Positions 1-8,359 of a stretch of 41,704 bases of DNA are shown in pieces. Under the pieces are notes generated by a model that searched no databases, was not told the DNA's origin, and saw only the letters and a list, made by a program, of their open reading frames with translations. The stretch comes from Streptomycetaceae bacterium (GTDB lineage Bacteria; Actinomycetota; Actinomycetes; Nanopelagicales; Nanopelagicaceae). The translations under genes were made by a program, and so were the position numbers. How positions within the stretch are numbered: position 1 is the first letter of the stretch; the number at the start of each line of letters is the position of its first letter. Location: assembly GCA_027488575.1 (NCBI GenBank), contig JAIYBJ010000003.1:1-41704 (forward strand). Direction: 5' to 3'.

Positions 1-2
1 CA

Positions 3-239
3 CTCGTAGAACTTATTGATTCGTATTACGGAGCGCACCGCCCAGAAAAGATTGCACGTGCATGGTTACAGGCTTTGATGGCGAAGTATGGATGGACGTT
101 ATGGGCTGCGATTCAAGCATCTGTTTCAGATATTGATTTTGATTTCCGCGCATGGGGCGGCGAAAAATTTGATTTAGCTCAGAGTCAATTTACATCTGAT
201 CGTTTTAAGAAAGCACTTGTAGAAGTAGCAACAAAGTAA
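3..239 (+). CDS. C-terminal fragment of an aminoglycoside/choline-kinase-type phosphotransferase
   Basis: The window opens inside this gene; only the last 78 codons are present, in frame from base 3 to the TAA at 237-239. The tail includes a Y-G-W-x-L-W-A-A-I-Q stretch followed by an aromatic and acidic D-F-D-F-R-A-W-G-G-E-K-F segment. This resembles the C-terminal helical part of the APH/choline kinase fold, where aromatic residues line the substrate pocket. The ATP-binding lobe and the catalytic Asp motif lie outside the window, so substrate and activity cannot be judged. It is convergent with rplI, with a terminator-like hairpin between the two. The family call rests on a short fragment. 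Confidence 0.5.
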   Translation, partial: LVELIDSYYGAHRPEKIARAWLQALMAKYGWTLWAAIQASVSDIDFDFRAWGGEKFDLAQSQFTSDRFKKALVEVATK

Positions 240-240
240 A

Positions 241-270
241 ACGGGCCCACCGCAGAAGCGGTGAGCCCGT
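241..270. terminator. Bidirectional intrinsic terminator between the phosphotransferase gene and rplI
   Basis: A strong hairpin: ACGGGC and ACCGC on the left arm pair with GCGGT and GCCCGT on the right arm, around an AGAA loop, with a small mismatch in the middle. It is followed by T-rich sequence on the plus strand and by TTTTAC on the minus-strand reading. It sits between two converging genes and can stop transcription from both sides, including the rpsF-ssb-rpsR-rplI operon. Confidence 0.85.
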
Positions 271-284
271 TTAATTACTTGTAA

Positions 285-731
285 TTAAGCAGAGGCAACA
301 GTGATGTTTACACTTGCAACAACTCCGTGTGCAAGTGAAACCTTTGCTGTGTGCTTTCCGATCTTTTTGATGTGTCCAGATACTTTGATGCTGTGACGAT
401 CAATGTCATTGCCTGTGGCTGACTTGATTGCTGCAGCAATATCTTTATCTGTTACTGAACCAAATAGACGTCCGCCAGTTCCAACTTTGACCTTGATGCT
501 CAAAGTTGCTTCCTCGAGGGCTGACTTAATCTCTTTTGCGTGATCGATATCGCGAACTTCGCGAGCGCGACGTGCACGACGAATGCCTTCAATCTGCTTC
601 TCGCCGCCTTCTGACCATGCAATTGCGTTTCCGCGTGGCAATAAGTAATTGCGTGCGAAACCATCTTTTACGGTAACAACATCTCCTGCTGCACCAAGCT
701 TTGGAACTTCACGAGTAAGGATTAGTTTCAT
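285..731 (-). CDS. rplI: 50S ribosomal protein L9
   Basis: This is a 148-residue protein, the usual length for bL9. It binds 23S rRNA near the L1 stalk through its N-terminal domain. The N-terminus carries the family signature: a V-P-K-L-G-A-A-G-D-V-V-T-V-K-D-G-F-A-R-N-Y-L-L-P-R-G block at about residues 9-33, followed by a long basic connecting helix and a C-terminal domain rich in I, V and K. The ATG at 731 is preceded by AAGGAG about nine bases upstream, which supports the start. It is the last gene of rpsF-ssb-rpsR-rplI, 13 bases after rpsR. In many actinobacteria dnaB follows rplI; here the operon ends at a terminator instead. Confidence 0.98.
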   Translation of the reverse strand: MKLILTREVPKLGAAGDVVTVKDGFARNYLLPRGNAIAWSEGGEKQIEGIRRARRAREVRDIDHAKEIKSALEEATLSIKVKVGTGGRLFGSVTDKDIAAAIKSATGNDIDRHSIKVSGHIKKIGKHTAKVSLAHGVVASVNITVASA

Positions 732-744
732 GGTTCATATCTCC

Positions 745-1032
745 TTATCGAGCACTTGATGTGTAAGGCAACAGCGCAACTTCACGGCTGTTTTTGACAG
801 CAGTAGCAATTGAGCGTTGGTGTTGTGTGCATGCACCAGTTACACGACGAGCGCGGATCTTGCCGCGATCAGAGATGTATTTACGCAAAGTCGCAATATC
901 TTTGTAATCGATATATGTAACTTTGTTCTGGCAGAAGCTGCATGGCTTCTTCTTAAACTTCTTGTTAAGAGCAGCAGCTTTCGCGCCCTTATTCTTTGGC
1001 TCCTTTAGAGCTCTGTTATTTCTTGCTCCCAT
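745..1032 (-). CDS. rpsR: 30S ribosomal protein S18 (cysteine-containing, zinc-binding type)
   Basis: The protein has 95 residues, with the bS18 core from about residue 29 onward ([30 protein letters not shown]). S18 pairs with S6 on the platform of the small subunit. Cys31, Cys34, Cys68 and His71 form the set of zinc ligands of the so-called C+ form. Many actinobacteria also keep a zinc-free paralogue for zinc starvation; none is in this window. A clear AAGGAG lies seven bases before the ATG at 1032. The N-terminal extension of about 25 residues is basic and low in complexity, as is common in the phylum. Confidence 0.97.
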   Translation of the reverse strand: MGARNNRALKEPKNKGAKAAALNKKFKKKPCSFCQNKVTYIDYKDIATLRKYISDRGKIRARRVTGACTQHQRSIATAVKNSREVALLPYTSSAR

Positions 1033-1098
1033 TGTGGTGCTCCTTTTCGGGCCCTTCTGTTACGAAGGAATGGATGGATAGGTTGGTTATTTAGTTTT

Positions 1099-1611
1099 TT
1101 AAAATGGTGGTTCGTCGTTGGTGGTGGTTGCCCATCCGCCGCCGGCTGTTGTTGTAGAGGCTGCAGCCCATGGATCATCTGAGAATGTTTCAGTTGATGC
1201 AGCAGCTGAACCAAATGAACCAGTAGATGCACCACCGGCAGCACGTTGTGTACGTGTCACCTTTGCAGTTGCACTACGTAGTGATGGACCAACTTCATCA
1301 ACTTCAACCTCAAATACTGTGCGCTTTTCGCCTTCTTTAGTTTCATACGAACGTTGCTTCAGACGACCAGAAAGAATTACGCGCATTCCTTTTGTCAGTG
1401 ACTCTGCAACATTTTCTGCTGCTTGACGCCAGATCTGACATTGTAAAAAGAGACTCTCGCCATCTTTCCACTCATTGGTTTGCTTATCTAAGTAACGAGG
1501 TGTTGAGGCAACACGAAATTTTGCTACGGCCGCACCTGATGGTGTGAAACGAAGCTCTGGATCATCGACAAGGTTGCCGATCATTGTGATTGTTGTATCT
1601 CCTGCTGCCAT
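1099..1611 (-). CDS. ssb: Single-stranded DNA-binding protein
   Basis: A 170-residue SSB. An OB-fold covers about residues 1-110 ([16 protein letters not shown], then F-R-V-A, then [24 protein letters not shown]). A Gly/Ala/Thr-rich disordered linker follows, ending in the acidic-aromatic tip D-E-P-P-F, which in this family recruits partner proteins of replication and repair. It coats single-stranded DNA during replication as a tetramer. The gene lies between rpsF and rpsR, as in Streptomyces and mycobacteria, so it is co-transcribed with ribosomal genes. A purine-rich GAGGAAAAGAA run lies just before the ATG at 1611. Confidence 0.97.
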   Translation of the reverse strand: MAAGDTTITMIGNLVDDPELRFTPSGAAVAKFRVASTPRYLDKQTNEWKDGESLFLQCQIWRQAAENVAESLTKGMRVILSGRLKQRSYETKEGEKRTVFEVEVDEVGPSLRSATAKVTRTQRAAGGASTGSFGSAAASTETFSDDPWAAASTTTAGGGWATTTNDEPPF

Positions 1612-1674
1612 TTCTTTTCCTCTTTCTCTACGTATCTACTCTGGGGTCCGTGCTAAACGGATACTCGTCAAAGT

Positions 1675-1690
1675 ATCGGATTACTCCGAT
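1675..1690 (-). other. Small perfect hairpin in the rpsF-ssb spacer
   Basis: ATCGGA and TCCGAT pair perfectly around a four-base loop, 4-19 bases after the rpsF stop codon in the 82-base gap to ssb. There is no T-run after it on the coding strand, so it is not a standard terminator. It could be a processing or stability element that sets ssb and rpsR output relative to rpsF. The stem is seen; the role is inferred. Confidence 0.45.
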
Positions 1691-1693
1691 AAT

Positions 1694-1978
1694 TTACTCT
1701 GGACGAATAACCTTTGTGCGTAAGACTGACTCATTCAAATTGAGTTGGCGATCCAACTCTTTGATGGCAGCTGGTTCGCAGTGCATATCTACAACTGCGT
1801 AAATGCCTTCGCCTTTTTTCAGGATTTCAAATGACATACGACGTCGGCCCCACACATCGAGCTTGTCGACGCGGCCTCCGCTGTCTTTGATGATCTTGAG
1901 ATAAGTCTCAAGGCTTGGTGTGACTGTGCGTTCTTCAAGTTCTGGATCAAGAATGACCATTAATTCATAGTGACGCAT
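1694..1978 (-). CDS. rpsF: 30S ribosomal protein S6
   Basis: The product is 94 residues long, a typical bS6 length. It begins [16 protein letters not shown] and contains the conserved [19 protein letters not shown] segment. S6 forms a heterodimer with S18, which is encoded two genes downstream. The start at 1978 is preceded by an AGGAGG ribosome-binding site about 13 bases upstream. It is the first gene of the ribosomal/SSB operon and has a structured leader (1984-2037) that may bind the S6:S18 complex. Confidence 0.98.
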   Translation of the reverse strand: MRHYELMVILDPELEERTVTPSLETYLKIIKDSGGRVDKLDVWGRRRMSFEILKKGEGIYAVVDMHCEPAAIKELDRQLNLNESVLRTKVIRPE

Positions 1979-1983
1979 GCGTT

Positions 1984-2037
1984 AACCCGACCTCCTCTGG
2001 ACTAAGACGGCCACAGTATTTCTGTGACAGGAGGGTT
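1984..2037 (-). promoter_or_regulatory. rpsF leader: probable S6:S18 autoregulatory RNA with masked ribosome-binding site
   Basis: Read on the minus strand, the leader has a perfect hairpin (CACAG, loop AAATA, CTGTG; 2026-2012), followed at once by GCCG (2011-2008). Outside it, CCTCCT (2034-2029) is exactly complementary to the rpsF Shine-Dalgarno AGGAGG (1996-1991), and AACCC (2037-2033) can alternatively pair with GGGTT (1988-1984). The known S6:S18 leader motif is a CCG trinucleotide in a bulge flanked by a hairpin and an outer helix. The parts and their order match that design. That the helix hides the ribosome-binding site when S6:S18 is bound is inference. Confidence 0.6.
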
Positions 2038-2054
2038 AGTGCTTTTCTTGCTCG

Positions 2055-3260
2055 CTAAGGGTACGCGCTACCGCTTTGAAAGAGAAATTCACGCACAGAT
2101 TCGCTTCTGTGAGAACCCGCCTTAAGTGCCCGGCGGACTAAGACAAATATCAGATACCCACAGGCTGCAATTCGAATTAGGGCAATGGCGGCATACCACG
2201 TAGCAGGTAATCCAAAACGTGCGCCGGTAACAGTTGCAAGGTGTTGCCAAATTGCAATGTGATAAATCAATTCTGAACCTTGCCAAATCCAAAACGCTGG
2301 TAAATCTTTTGCACTGCTCATTGCCATTACAGCCAGAGGGGTAAGCCACAAAATGTATTGTGGTGAATACACCTTACTTAGAATCATCACTGTTGCTAAA
2401 ACAATAAACGCAACCGATGCCAGAGTTGGTGGCTCAATAAGTTCTAATACATAGAGAGCAAAAGCAGTAAATGCTGTTAGTAATCCAATTAGCGCAACAA
2501 TATTTAGTGCTGAGATGTTTACGTCGAGCAAATACAGTGAATACCAGAGTGATCCCCAATCAGATTGGCGACTGAGGTTTAGTTCATAGAATCGCAACCA
2601 ACCCTGTGGAGTGGTAAGAATTACTGGAAGGTTTATTGCAAGCCACGTTGTTGCTGTTATTGCGATGTACTGCCCCGCAATCTGTAATTCACGTTTGCGC
2701 CATAAAATCAATGCAATTGGAATCAAGAGAAAAGCTGGCATGAATTTTGTTGCGATTGAAAGGCCGAGAGCTGCTGCACTCCATTTGTATTCGCCTTTAT
2801 CAAAAAGATAAATAGCGCCAATCATTGAGATGATTGCCCACAAATCCCAGTTGATATACAGCGATGCAATTACTGCCGGTGAAAGAACGGACAAATATGC
2901 GAATTGCGGAGTTATTCGATACAACAACAATATGCAAAGCACAAAGAGTGTCGCGATGTATAAGGCATTTATGTTGAAGTATGCGCTGGCCCGAAATTCA
3001 CTCTGTGGAGTTATCTTCGCGGTTAGCCACATGATTGCACCAGTGATTACTGGATACTCAACTGATTTATCACCACTAGAAAAAGCCCATGTGCCTTTAT
3101 CTAATCCACGTTCACCAAATAGCGCGGGAATATCTGAATAGCACGCATGAACGTATTGATCTGGAGTCGCCCATTGGCGTGACTCGCAGTGGCTAAATTT
3201 TGCAAAAGATAAAACACTTGCGACGATTGCTAAAACCAGAAGTAATGAACGAGTCTTCAT
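2055..3260 (-). CDS. Multi-pass membrane glycosyltransferase, GT87-like (GT-C fold)
   Basis: A 401-residue polytopic membrane protein with about ten hydrophobic helices. An N-terminal helix is followed by an extracytoplasmic loop carrying C-Y-S-D-I-P-A-L-F, with Asp43 in the position of the acidic residue that GT-C enzymes use. The place between ponA and rpsF is occupied in Streptomyces and mycobacteria by a GT87 family gene (Rv0051 type), which is thought to use polyprenyl-phosphate sugars. Helix 6 contains W-D-L-W-A-I-I, and the helices are rich in Trp and Tyr. The acceptor and the sugar cannot be read from the sequence. The gene lies 5 bases after ponA, so both are one unit. The ATG at 3260 follows the ponA stop closely. 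Confidence 0.7.
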   Translation of the reverse strand: MKTRSLLLVLAIVASVLSFAKFSHCESRQWATPDQYVHACYSDIPALFGERGLDKGTWAFSSGDKSVEYPVITGAIMWLTAKITPQSEFRASAYFNINALYIATLFVLCILLLYRITPQFAYLSVLSPAVIASLYINWDLWAIISMIGAIYLFDKGEYKWSAAALGLSIATKFMPAFLLIPIALILWRKRELQIAGQYIAITATTWLAINLPVILTTPQGWLRFYELNLSRQSDWGSLWYSLYLLDVNISALNIVALIGLLTAFTAFALYVLELIEPPTLASVAFIVLATVMILSKVYSPQYILWLTPLAVMAMSSAKDLPAFWIWQGSELIYHIAIWQHLATVTGARFGLPATWYAAIALIRIAACGYLIFVLVRRALKAGSHRSESVREFLFQSGSAYP

Positions 3261-3265
3261 TTAAA

Positions 3266-5167
3266 TTACTTCTTCTTTGGGCTCTGCACACCGCCGGAGG
3301 TCATAACGATTGGATCTAGTCCACCAATATTCGATGGCGCTGGGAAATCAATAACAGGTTCCCCTTTTAGTGCGCCCTTCATAAACGCTGTCCAAATACG
3401 CGCTGGGAAAGATCCACCAGTAACAGATGTAAGTCCACCAATTCCGTTAAGAGATTGCGTTGCATCATCTCTAAAGAAAGAGACTGCAGCAGCAAGTTGT
3501 GGTGTGTAACCACTAAACCACGCGGACGCGTTTGATTGTGATGTTCCAGTTTTACCAGCAGCTGGTCGACCTAGGCCGAGAGCGGCGGCGCCTGTTCCGC
3601 CATTTACAACTGATTTAAGTGCGTACGTTAAATCCGCCATAACTTCTTTAGAGAAAACTTCTTCTGTTTGTGCTTTGCCTTCATAGAGCACGCCCTTGTT
3701 GGAACCAATAACACTTGTCACTAAATATGGTTTCGCTTTAATTCCTTGCGCTGCAAATGTGGCGTATGAGTTAGCAACATCAATAACGTGTGGGCTGGCA
3801 GGTCCAAGTGCAACAGATGGTGTTGGAATCATTGCAACCGTATCTGGAATACCTGCACGACGGGCAGCATCAACAACTTTATCCAAACCCGCTTTTTGAC
3901 CGAGTGGAACATAGACAGTGTTAATCGAATGCTTTGTTGCGAACAACAAATCTACTTGTCCCCAACCTTCGTTTCCGTAATTGCCAACTTCATATGGTTT
4001 ACCGAGATCATCAAATGTTTGCGGTGAATCTCCGTTCCACATTGACGTCAACGGGATTCCTGATTCGAGAGCTGCAACAAGTGCGAATGGCTTAAATGTC
4101 GATCCTGCTAGCGCGATTGCTTGCGTTGCATCGTTTAGTTGGCGCTTTAAATAATCAGCCCCGCCATACATCGCAACAATCTCGCCGGTGCCTGGTCTAA
4201 TTGCAATTAGTGCAACGTGTAAATTCTCAGGAACCTTTGTTGGGGTTAGCTTATTTACTGCATCAACTGCTGCGGTCTGGGCTTTTTGATCAATCGTTGT
4301 CTTGATTACTAATCCGCCGACCATTAACTGCTCTTCGGTAAATCCGAGTTTCTTTAACTCTTTTGAAACCGCTTCGATGATGTGACCCTTAGGACCGCTG
4401 AGAGAACCAGATGTTACGCGCGGTGCGATTACTGGAAACTTAATTTTTGCCGCTTCCTCTGGTGTTAACCACTCGGCTTCGACCATTCCTTTTACTACGT
4501 AATCAAATCGATCTGTCAGGCGCTTTTCATTCGCCTTTGAGTATGAAGGGTCGTAAAAACCAGGGGAGCGCAAAATGCAAGAGATAACTATTGCTTGCGC
4601 ATTTGTAAGTTGATCAACGTTTCGGTTGAAATATTGCTGCGCTGCTGTTTGTACTCCGTAAGAACCGCGACCAAAGTAGATTGTGTTGAGATAGTTTTCG
4701 AAGATTTGATCTTTAGAGAGTTGATTCTCTAGTTTTATGGCAATAACTAACTCTTTGATCTTGCGTTGAATTGTTCGCTCTGGAGTTAAGAAAGCAGTCT
4801 TCGCATATTGCTGGGTAATGGTAGATCCGCCCTGTAGCGACCCACCGCGAAGATTGTTAAGGACTGCGCGAGCAATACCTGTGATGCTAAATGCACGGTT
4901 TGAATAAAAACTGCGATCTTCTGCGGCCAAAACTGCGTGACGAACATTCATTGGGATTTTCGCTAGCGGAACAATCTGTCGGTTTTCAGATCCGATGCGA
5001 CCAATTTCTTCGCCATTTGAAAATTGAATAATTGTGGATTGGCTATTTACGAATGCGTTTGCATCCGGAACAGAAACAGTGAAATAGGCAAAAGCAAAGA
5101 GAGTGGACCCGGCGATAAAACCAAAGCCAGCTAAGAAGATTCCTGCTCTAATTACTAATCTGCGCAC
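3266..5167 (-). CDS. ponA: Bifunctional class A penicillin-binding protein (glycosyltransferase/transpeptidase)
   Basis: A 633-residue protein that polymerises and crosslinks peptidoglycan on the outer face of the membrane. One N-terminal membrane helix (about 6-31) is followed by a GT51 domain with the catalytic E-D-R-S-F-Y motif (Glu83) and G-G-S-T-I-T-Q-Q (113-120). The transpeptidase domain has the S-T-F-K motif with nucleophile Ser356, the S-I-N motif at 414-416 and K-T-G at 539-541; all key residues are intact. The tail is short and basic (P-K-K-K), without the PASTA or Pro-rich extension found in some relatives. It lies nine bases after the DUF5318 gene, as in mycobacteria (Rv0049-Rv0050). 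No other penicillin-binding protein is encoded in the window. Confidence 0.96.
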   Translation of the reverse strand: MRRLVIRAGIFLAGFGFIAGSTLFAFAYFTVSVPDANAFVNSQSTIIQFSNGEEIGRIGSENRQIVPLAKIPMNVRHAVLAAEDRSFYSNRAFSITGIARAVLNNLRGGSLQGGSTITQQYAKTAFLTPERTIQRKIKELVIAIKLENQLSKDQIFENYLNTIYFGRGSYGVQTAAQQYFNRNVDQLTNAQAIVISCILRSPGFYDPSYSKANEKRLTDRFDYVVKGMVEAEWLTPEEAAKIKFPVIAPRVTSGSLSGPKGHIIEAVSKELKKLGFTEEQLMVGGLVIKTTIDQKAQTAAVDAVNKLTPTKVPENLHVALIAIRPGTGEIVAMYGGADYLKRQLNDATQAIALAGSTFKPFALVAALESGIPLTSMWNGDSPQTFDDLGKPYEVGNYGNEGWGQVDLLFATKHSINTVYVPLGQKAGLDKVVDAARRAGIPDTVAMIPTPSVALGPASPHVIDVANSYATFAAQGIKAKPYLVTSVIGSNKGVLYEGKAQTEEVFSKEVMADLTYALKSVVNGGTGAAALGLGRPAAGKTGTSQSNASAWFSGYTPQLAAAVSFFRDDATQSLNGIGGLTSVTGGSFPARIWTAFMKGALKGEPVIDFPAPSNIGGLDPIVMTSGGVQSPKKK

Positions 5168-5176
5168 GGTGAAAGA

Positions 5177-5590
5177 TTACCCCTTAACCCAATCATCATC
5201 TTCAAGCGTGCGTACACGCCGAGGTGGTTTGCGTTCTATTCCATCACCTAGAACAAAAGAAGAGCACAAATGATTCCAGGAGCACTCGCGGCAAACTTCG
5301 ACGATATACACACGAAACTCACCGAATTCTCGTTCCATCTCTGAGAGTTCATCTGGGGTTTTTATGCGACCAGAAAATTGTCCTAATTGATCACCGAATG
5401 CGTAACGCAATTCAACGAGTGAAGTTTTCTTACAGACCGGACAGTTACGATCTACTTTTTCGCCGTGAAACTTTGCAGCTCTCATTAAATATGGGTCTGC
5501 ATCGCACGCATCAACTACACCTCGAAACAACTTGATTAACGTTGCGCGTTTATCAAGTGAATAATCGATGTAAGAGCGTTTCGATTTCAT
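5177..5590 (-). CDS. DUF5318 family zinc-ribbon-like protein
   Basis: I start this at the ATG at 5590, giving 137 residues, the same as the mycobacterial relative upstream of ponA1 (Rv0049). A longer frame from 5659 adds 23 residues that do not look conserved and would run into the divergent MFS gene. Cys50-x-x-Cys53 and Cys100-x-x-Cys103, with His107 and Cys109 nearby, look like a zinc ribbon. The N-terminus S-Y-I-D-Y-S-L-D-K-R-A resembles the family start. The function is unknown; its fixed place before ponA suggests a link to cell-wall growth or its control. A TATTCT box ends eight bases before this ATG, consistent with a leaderless mRNA. Confidence 0.8.
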   Translation of the reverse strand: MKSKRSYIDYSLDKRATLIKLFRGVVDACDADPYLMRAAKFHGEKVDRNCPVCKKTSLVELRYAFGDQLGQFSGRIKTPDELSEMEREFGEFRVYIVEVCRECSWNHLCSSFVLGDGIERKPPRRVRTLEDDDWVKG

Positions 5591-5598
5591 AATAGGCA

Positions 5599-5626
5599 AG
5601 AATAATCCTTGTTTGCTTACTACGCT
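5599..5626. promoter_or_regulatory. Divergent leaderless promoters for DUF5318-ponA and the MFS gene
   Basis: On the minus strand TATTCT (5604-5599) lies eight bases before the DUF5318 ATG. On the plus strand TACGCT (5621-5626) lies six bases before the MFS ATG at 5633. Both fit the actinobacterial TANNNT -10 box at the distance expected when transcription starts at the start codon. The whole divergent spacer is only 42 bases, so the two polymerase footprints overlap. No clear -35 boxes are visible. Confidence 0.5.
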
Positions 5627-5632
5627 TCTCCT

Positions 5633-6904
5633 ATGAATTTCTGGGAACTTTTGCGCCACCCCAGACTCTCACGATTGCTCGGGGTTCGTTGGAGTGGCCA
5701 AGCAACTGATGGCTTGTTTCAAAGCGCCCTTGCTTCTTTTGTTTTGTTTTCGCCAGAGCGCCAAGCAGATGCTTTAAGTGCCGCACTCGCTTTCGCAGTT
5801 GTTTTATTGCCGTATTCACTCGTGGGTCCATTTGTTGGAACAATTTTAGATCGTGTATCTAGACAACGAGCTCTGTTCTTTGCAAATGCTGCTCGTGGAA
5901 TAAACCTATTAGTTGTTGCACTGTTGGTATTTAGTGGACAAACTGGAGTTCTCTTAACTGTTTTTGTTTTGATTGCATTTGGTATTAACCGTTTAATTCT
6001 TGCGGGTTTATCTGCTGGTCTGCCATTGGTTATCGATTCTAAATCGTTGATTAGCGCTAACGCGCTTGCGGTCACAGGTGGTTCTGTTTTAGTTGTACTT
6101 GGTGGCGGACTCGGTGTCGCAATACGAAATATTTTTGATGGTTTGGCAGTTGCCGATCACGCTGATGCAATGCTGGTTTTATTTGCAGCTGGTGGTTATC
6201 TCACCGCATCACTTCTGGCATTGCGTTTAGGACGTAAAGAGATTGGTCCACTGCCACATGAGGTTAAGGAAGCGAGCTTTAAAGAAGGTTTGATCGAAAT
6301 GCGTGAAGGTTTTGCTTTCTTGCGCACACACCAAGATGCAATTCGCGGAATCCTTGCCACCGCTGTTCAACGTGGTGGCATAACCGCTTTAACTCTTACT
6401 GCGCTCTTATTAGAACGAAATACATTTAATTCACCTGATAACCCTGAAGCAGGTTTACGCGGTTTTGGAATTGTTTTAACAATTGCAGGTATCGGAATCA
6501 CATTGGGTGCACTTACTGCGCCATATGGTGTTGCTCGTTTTGGTCGCCATCGTTGGATTAAATGGTCACTTCTTGTAGGTGCTTTTGGTCCACTTCCACT
6601 TGTTATTTGGCAGACTGAAGTTGCACTCGCATTGACTGGATTCCTTGTTGCACTCTGCGGTCAGAATGTGAAAGTTACAAATGATGCACTCGTGCAATCA
6701 AAGATTGATGATTACTACCGCGGTCGCGTATTTGCTGTCTATGACGTATTAGTAAATGGTGCCATCGTTAGCGGTGGATTAATTGCGGCGCTATTGCTTC
6801 CAACTAGTGGTGTGACTCCTTGGGTGCCAGCACTTGTTAGCGCTATTTACTTACTGGTTGCGTTACGTTTGCTTCGACCAAAGAAGTTTTATCTCAAGGT
6901 TTAG
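5633..6904 (+). CDS. Major facilitator superfamily transporter
   Basis: A 423-residue protein with about twelve hydrophobic helices and a longer cytoplasmic loop near the middle (about 205-240), the usual MFS layout. The loop after helix 2 carries G-T-I-L-D-R-V-S-R-Q-R, a recognisable version of the G-x-x-x-D-R-x-x-R-R loop motif. It is probably an exporter-type permease; the substrate is not readable. I use ATG 5633 rather than a TTG 24 bases upstream, because the TANNNT box fits it. The 3' end overlaps the cca 3' end by 11 bases on the opposite strand, with no terminator visible between them. Confidence 0.85.
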   Translation: MNFWELLRHPRLSRLLGVRWSGQATDGLFQSALASFVLFSPERQADALSAALAFAVVLLPYSLVGPFVGTILDRVSRQRALFFANAARGINLLVVALLVFSGQTGVLLTVFVLIAFGINRLILAGLSAGLPLVIDSKSLISANALAVTGGSVLVVLGGGLGVAIRNIFDGLAVADHADAMLVLFAAGGYLTASLLALRLGRKEIGPLPHEVKEASFKEGLIEMREGFAFLRTHQDAIRGILATAVQRGGITALTLTALLLERNTFNSPDNPEAGLRGFGIVLTIAGIGITLGALTAPYGVARFGRHRWIKWSLLVGAFGPLPLVIWQTEVALALTGFLVALCGQNVKVTNDALVQSKIDDYYRGRVFAVYDVLVNGAIVSGGLIAALLLPTSGVTPWVPALVSAIYLLVALRLLRPKKFYLKV

Positions 6905-8327
6905 ATTTCCACCAGGCGAGCAGCTCTTGTGTGGCCGCTTCCTCGCCAATTGGTCCGCGCTCTAAACGAATCTCCATTAAGAAATCCAGTGCACGTCCAA
7001 CATCTGCCGATGGTTTGATGCCCAAAATCTGCATGATTTGAGCGCCATCTAAGTCGGGGCGAATCTTTGATAGCTCTTCTTGCTCCATCAATACTGCGAT
7101 TCGCTTTTCTAAACTGTCATACGTTGCAGCAAGTCGTTGTGCTTTTTTAACATTGCGAGTTGTGCAATCGGCGCGAGTTAGAACGTGTAAATGTGTAAGT
7201 AATTCACCAGCATCTCGCACATAACGGCGTACAGCAGAATCACTCCATTCTCCGTCGCCATAACCGTGGAAACGAAGGTGTAGTGCAATGAGTGTTTCTA
7301 CCGCTTCGATTGTGTGATTATCAAAGTGCAGAGCTTTTAATCGCGTTACCGCAAGGCGCGCACCAACTACTTCGTGGTGATGAAATGAAACTCCGCCGCC
7401 TTCAATAAGAGCGCGCGTCTTTGGTTTTCCAATGTCGTGCAACAAAGAAGCAAGACGAATAACAAGGTTTGGTCCATCTAGACGATCTTCGAGTGCAATG
7501 GCTTGTTCGAGCACAGTCAAAGAGTGTTCGTATACATCCTTGTGGTGATGGTGTTCATCAATTTCTAATTGCAATTTAGGGATTTCGGGCAAGACAAGTG
7601 CTGCAAGCCCGGTTTCAACAAGAATCGTGATTCCTGTCCGTGGATTTTTAGACATGAGAGTTTTAACAAACTCATCTCGCACGCGCTCTGCAGAAATAAT
7701 GGAAATTCGATCTGTCATTGATTTCATTGCAGACAGAACATCGGGTGCGATTTCAAACTCTAATTGACTAGCAAAACGTGCAGCGCGCATCATGCGAAGT
7801 GGATCATCAGAAAATGATTGTTCTGCGCTGCTTGGAGTGCGAAGTATCTTCTTGCCTAAATCTTCTAAACCATTAAATGGGTCAATGAATTCGGGTTTAT
7901 CTGTAGTTAGCTCTAGTGCCATTGCATTAACAGTGAAGTCACGGCGAGATAAATCTCCGTGAATATCTTTGCCGTATTGCACTTCAGGTTTACGACTATC
8001 TGGATCATATGTTTCGCTGCGGTACGTAGTTACTTCAACAGTTGTGTCACCACGTTTTCCTGCGACTGTTCCAAATTCAATTCCAGTTTCCCAAATACTT
8101 TCAGCCCATTTTGAAAGTATTTTTTTACTTTCTTGTGGGTGCGCATTCGTTGTGAAATCCAAATCATTTCCAAGCCGACCAAGAATTGCATCGCGTACTG
8201 GTCCACCAACTAAGGCCAATGTAAATCCTTCTGCCTTAAAGGCAGCAGCAAGTGAGCTGGCTAGTGGTGCGCGTTCGATCAGAGAACGGATAGCAAGTTC
8301 TCCTGCGGCGCCAAGTGCTGTACTCAC
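6894..8327 (-). CDS. cca: CCA tRNA nucleotidyltransferase (HD-domain class)
   Basis: It adds or repairs the 3' CCA of tRNAs, which matters here because none of the three tRNA genes in the window encodes CCA. The N-terminal nucleotidyltransferase domain has L-V-G-G-P-V-R-D-A-I-L-G and the metal-binding D-L-D (Asp55 and Asp57). The RNA-binding middle follows, then an HD domain with S-L-L-H-D-I-G-K-P-K. This is the actinobacterial PcnA type, next to a Nudix gene as in mycobacteria (Rv3907c/Rv3908). I choose GTG 8327 (477 residues). A GTG at 8372 would add 15 residues with an unlikely hydrophobic stretch and overlap the Nudix start, and TAACCT lies eight bases before 8327. Confidence 0.92.
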   Translation of the reverse strand: MSTALGAAGELAIRSLIERAPLASSLAAAFKAEGFTLALVGGPVRDAILGRLGNDLDFTTNAHPQESKKILSKWAESIWETGIEFGTVAGKRGDTTVEVTTYRSETYDPDSRKPEVQYGKDIHGDLSRRDFTVNAMALELTTDKPEFIDPFNGLEDLGKKILRTPSSAEQSFSDDPLRMMRAARFASQLEFEIAPDVLSAMKSMTDRISIISAERVRDEFVKTLMSKNPRTGITILVETGLAALVLPEIPKLQLEIDEHHHHKDVYEHSLTVLEQAIALEDRLDGPNLVIRLASLLHDIGKPKTRALIEGGGVSFHHHEVVGARLAVTRLKALHFDNHTIEAVETLIALHLRFHGYGDGEWSDSAVRRYVRDAGELLTHLHVLTRADCTTRNVKKAQRLAATYDSLEKRIAVLMEQEELSKIRPDLDGAQIMQILGIKPSADVGRALDFLMEIRLERGPIGEEAATQELLAWWKSKP

Positions 8328-8335
8328 AATAAGTA

Positions 8336-8353
8336 AGGTTAGAGCAGTAGCCT
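8336..8353. promoter_or_regulatory. Interlocked divergent leaderless promoters for cca and the Nudix operon
   Basis: TAACCT on the minus strand (8341-8336) sits eight bases before the cca GTG at 8327. TAGCCT on the plus strand (8348-8353) sits six bases before the Nudix ATG at 8360. The spacer is 32 bases, so the -10 box of each promoter lies close to where the -35 region of the other would be. Simultaneous occupation by two polymerases looks impossible. Confidence 0.5.
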
Positions 8354-8359
8354 TCTTCC

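Noticed and set aside
1005-1426. Open frames overlapping ssb in other frames and on the other strand
   Set aside because: They mirror the repetitive Gly/Ala/Thr linker of SSB and show no family features.
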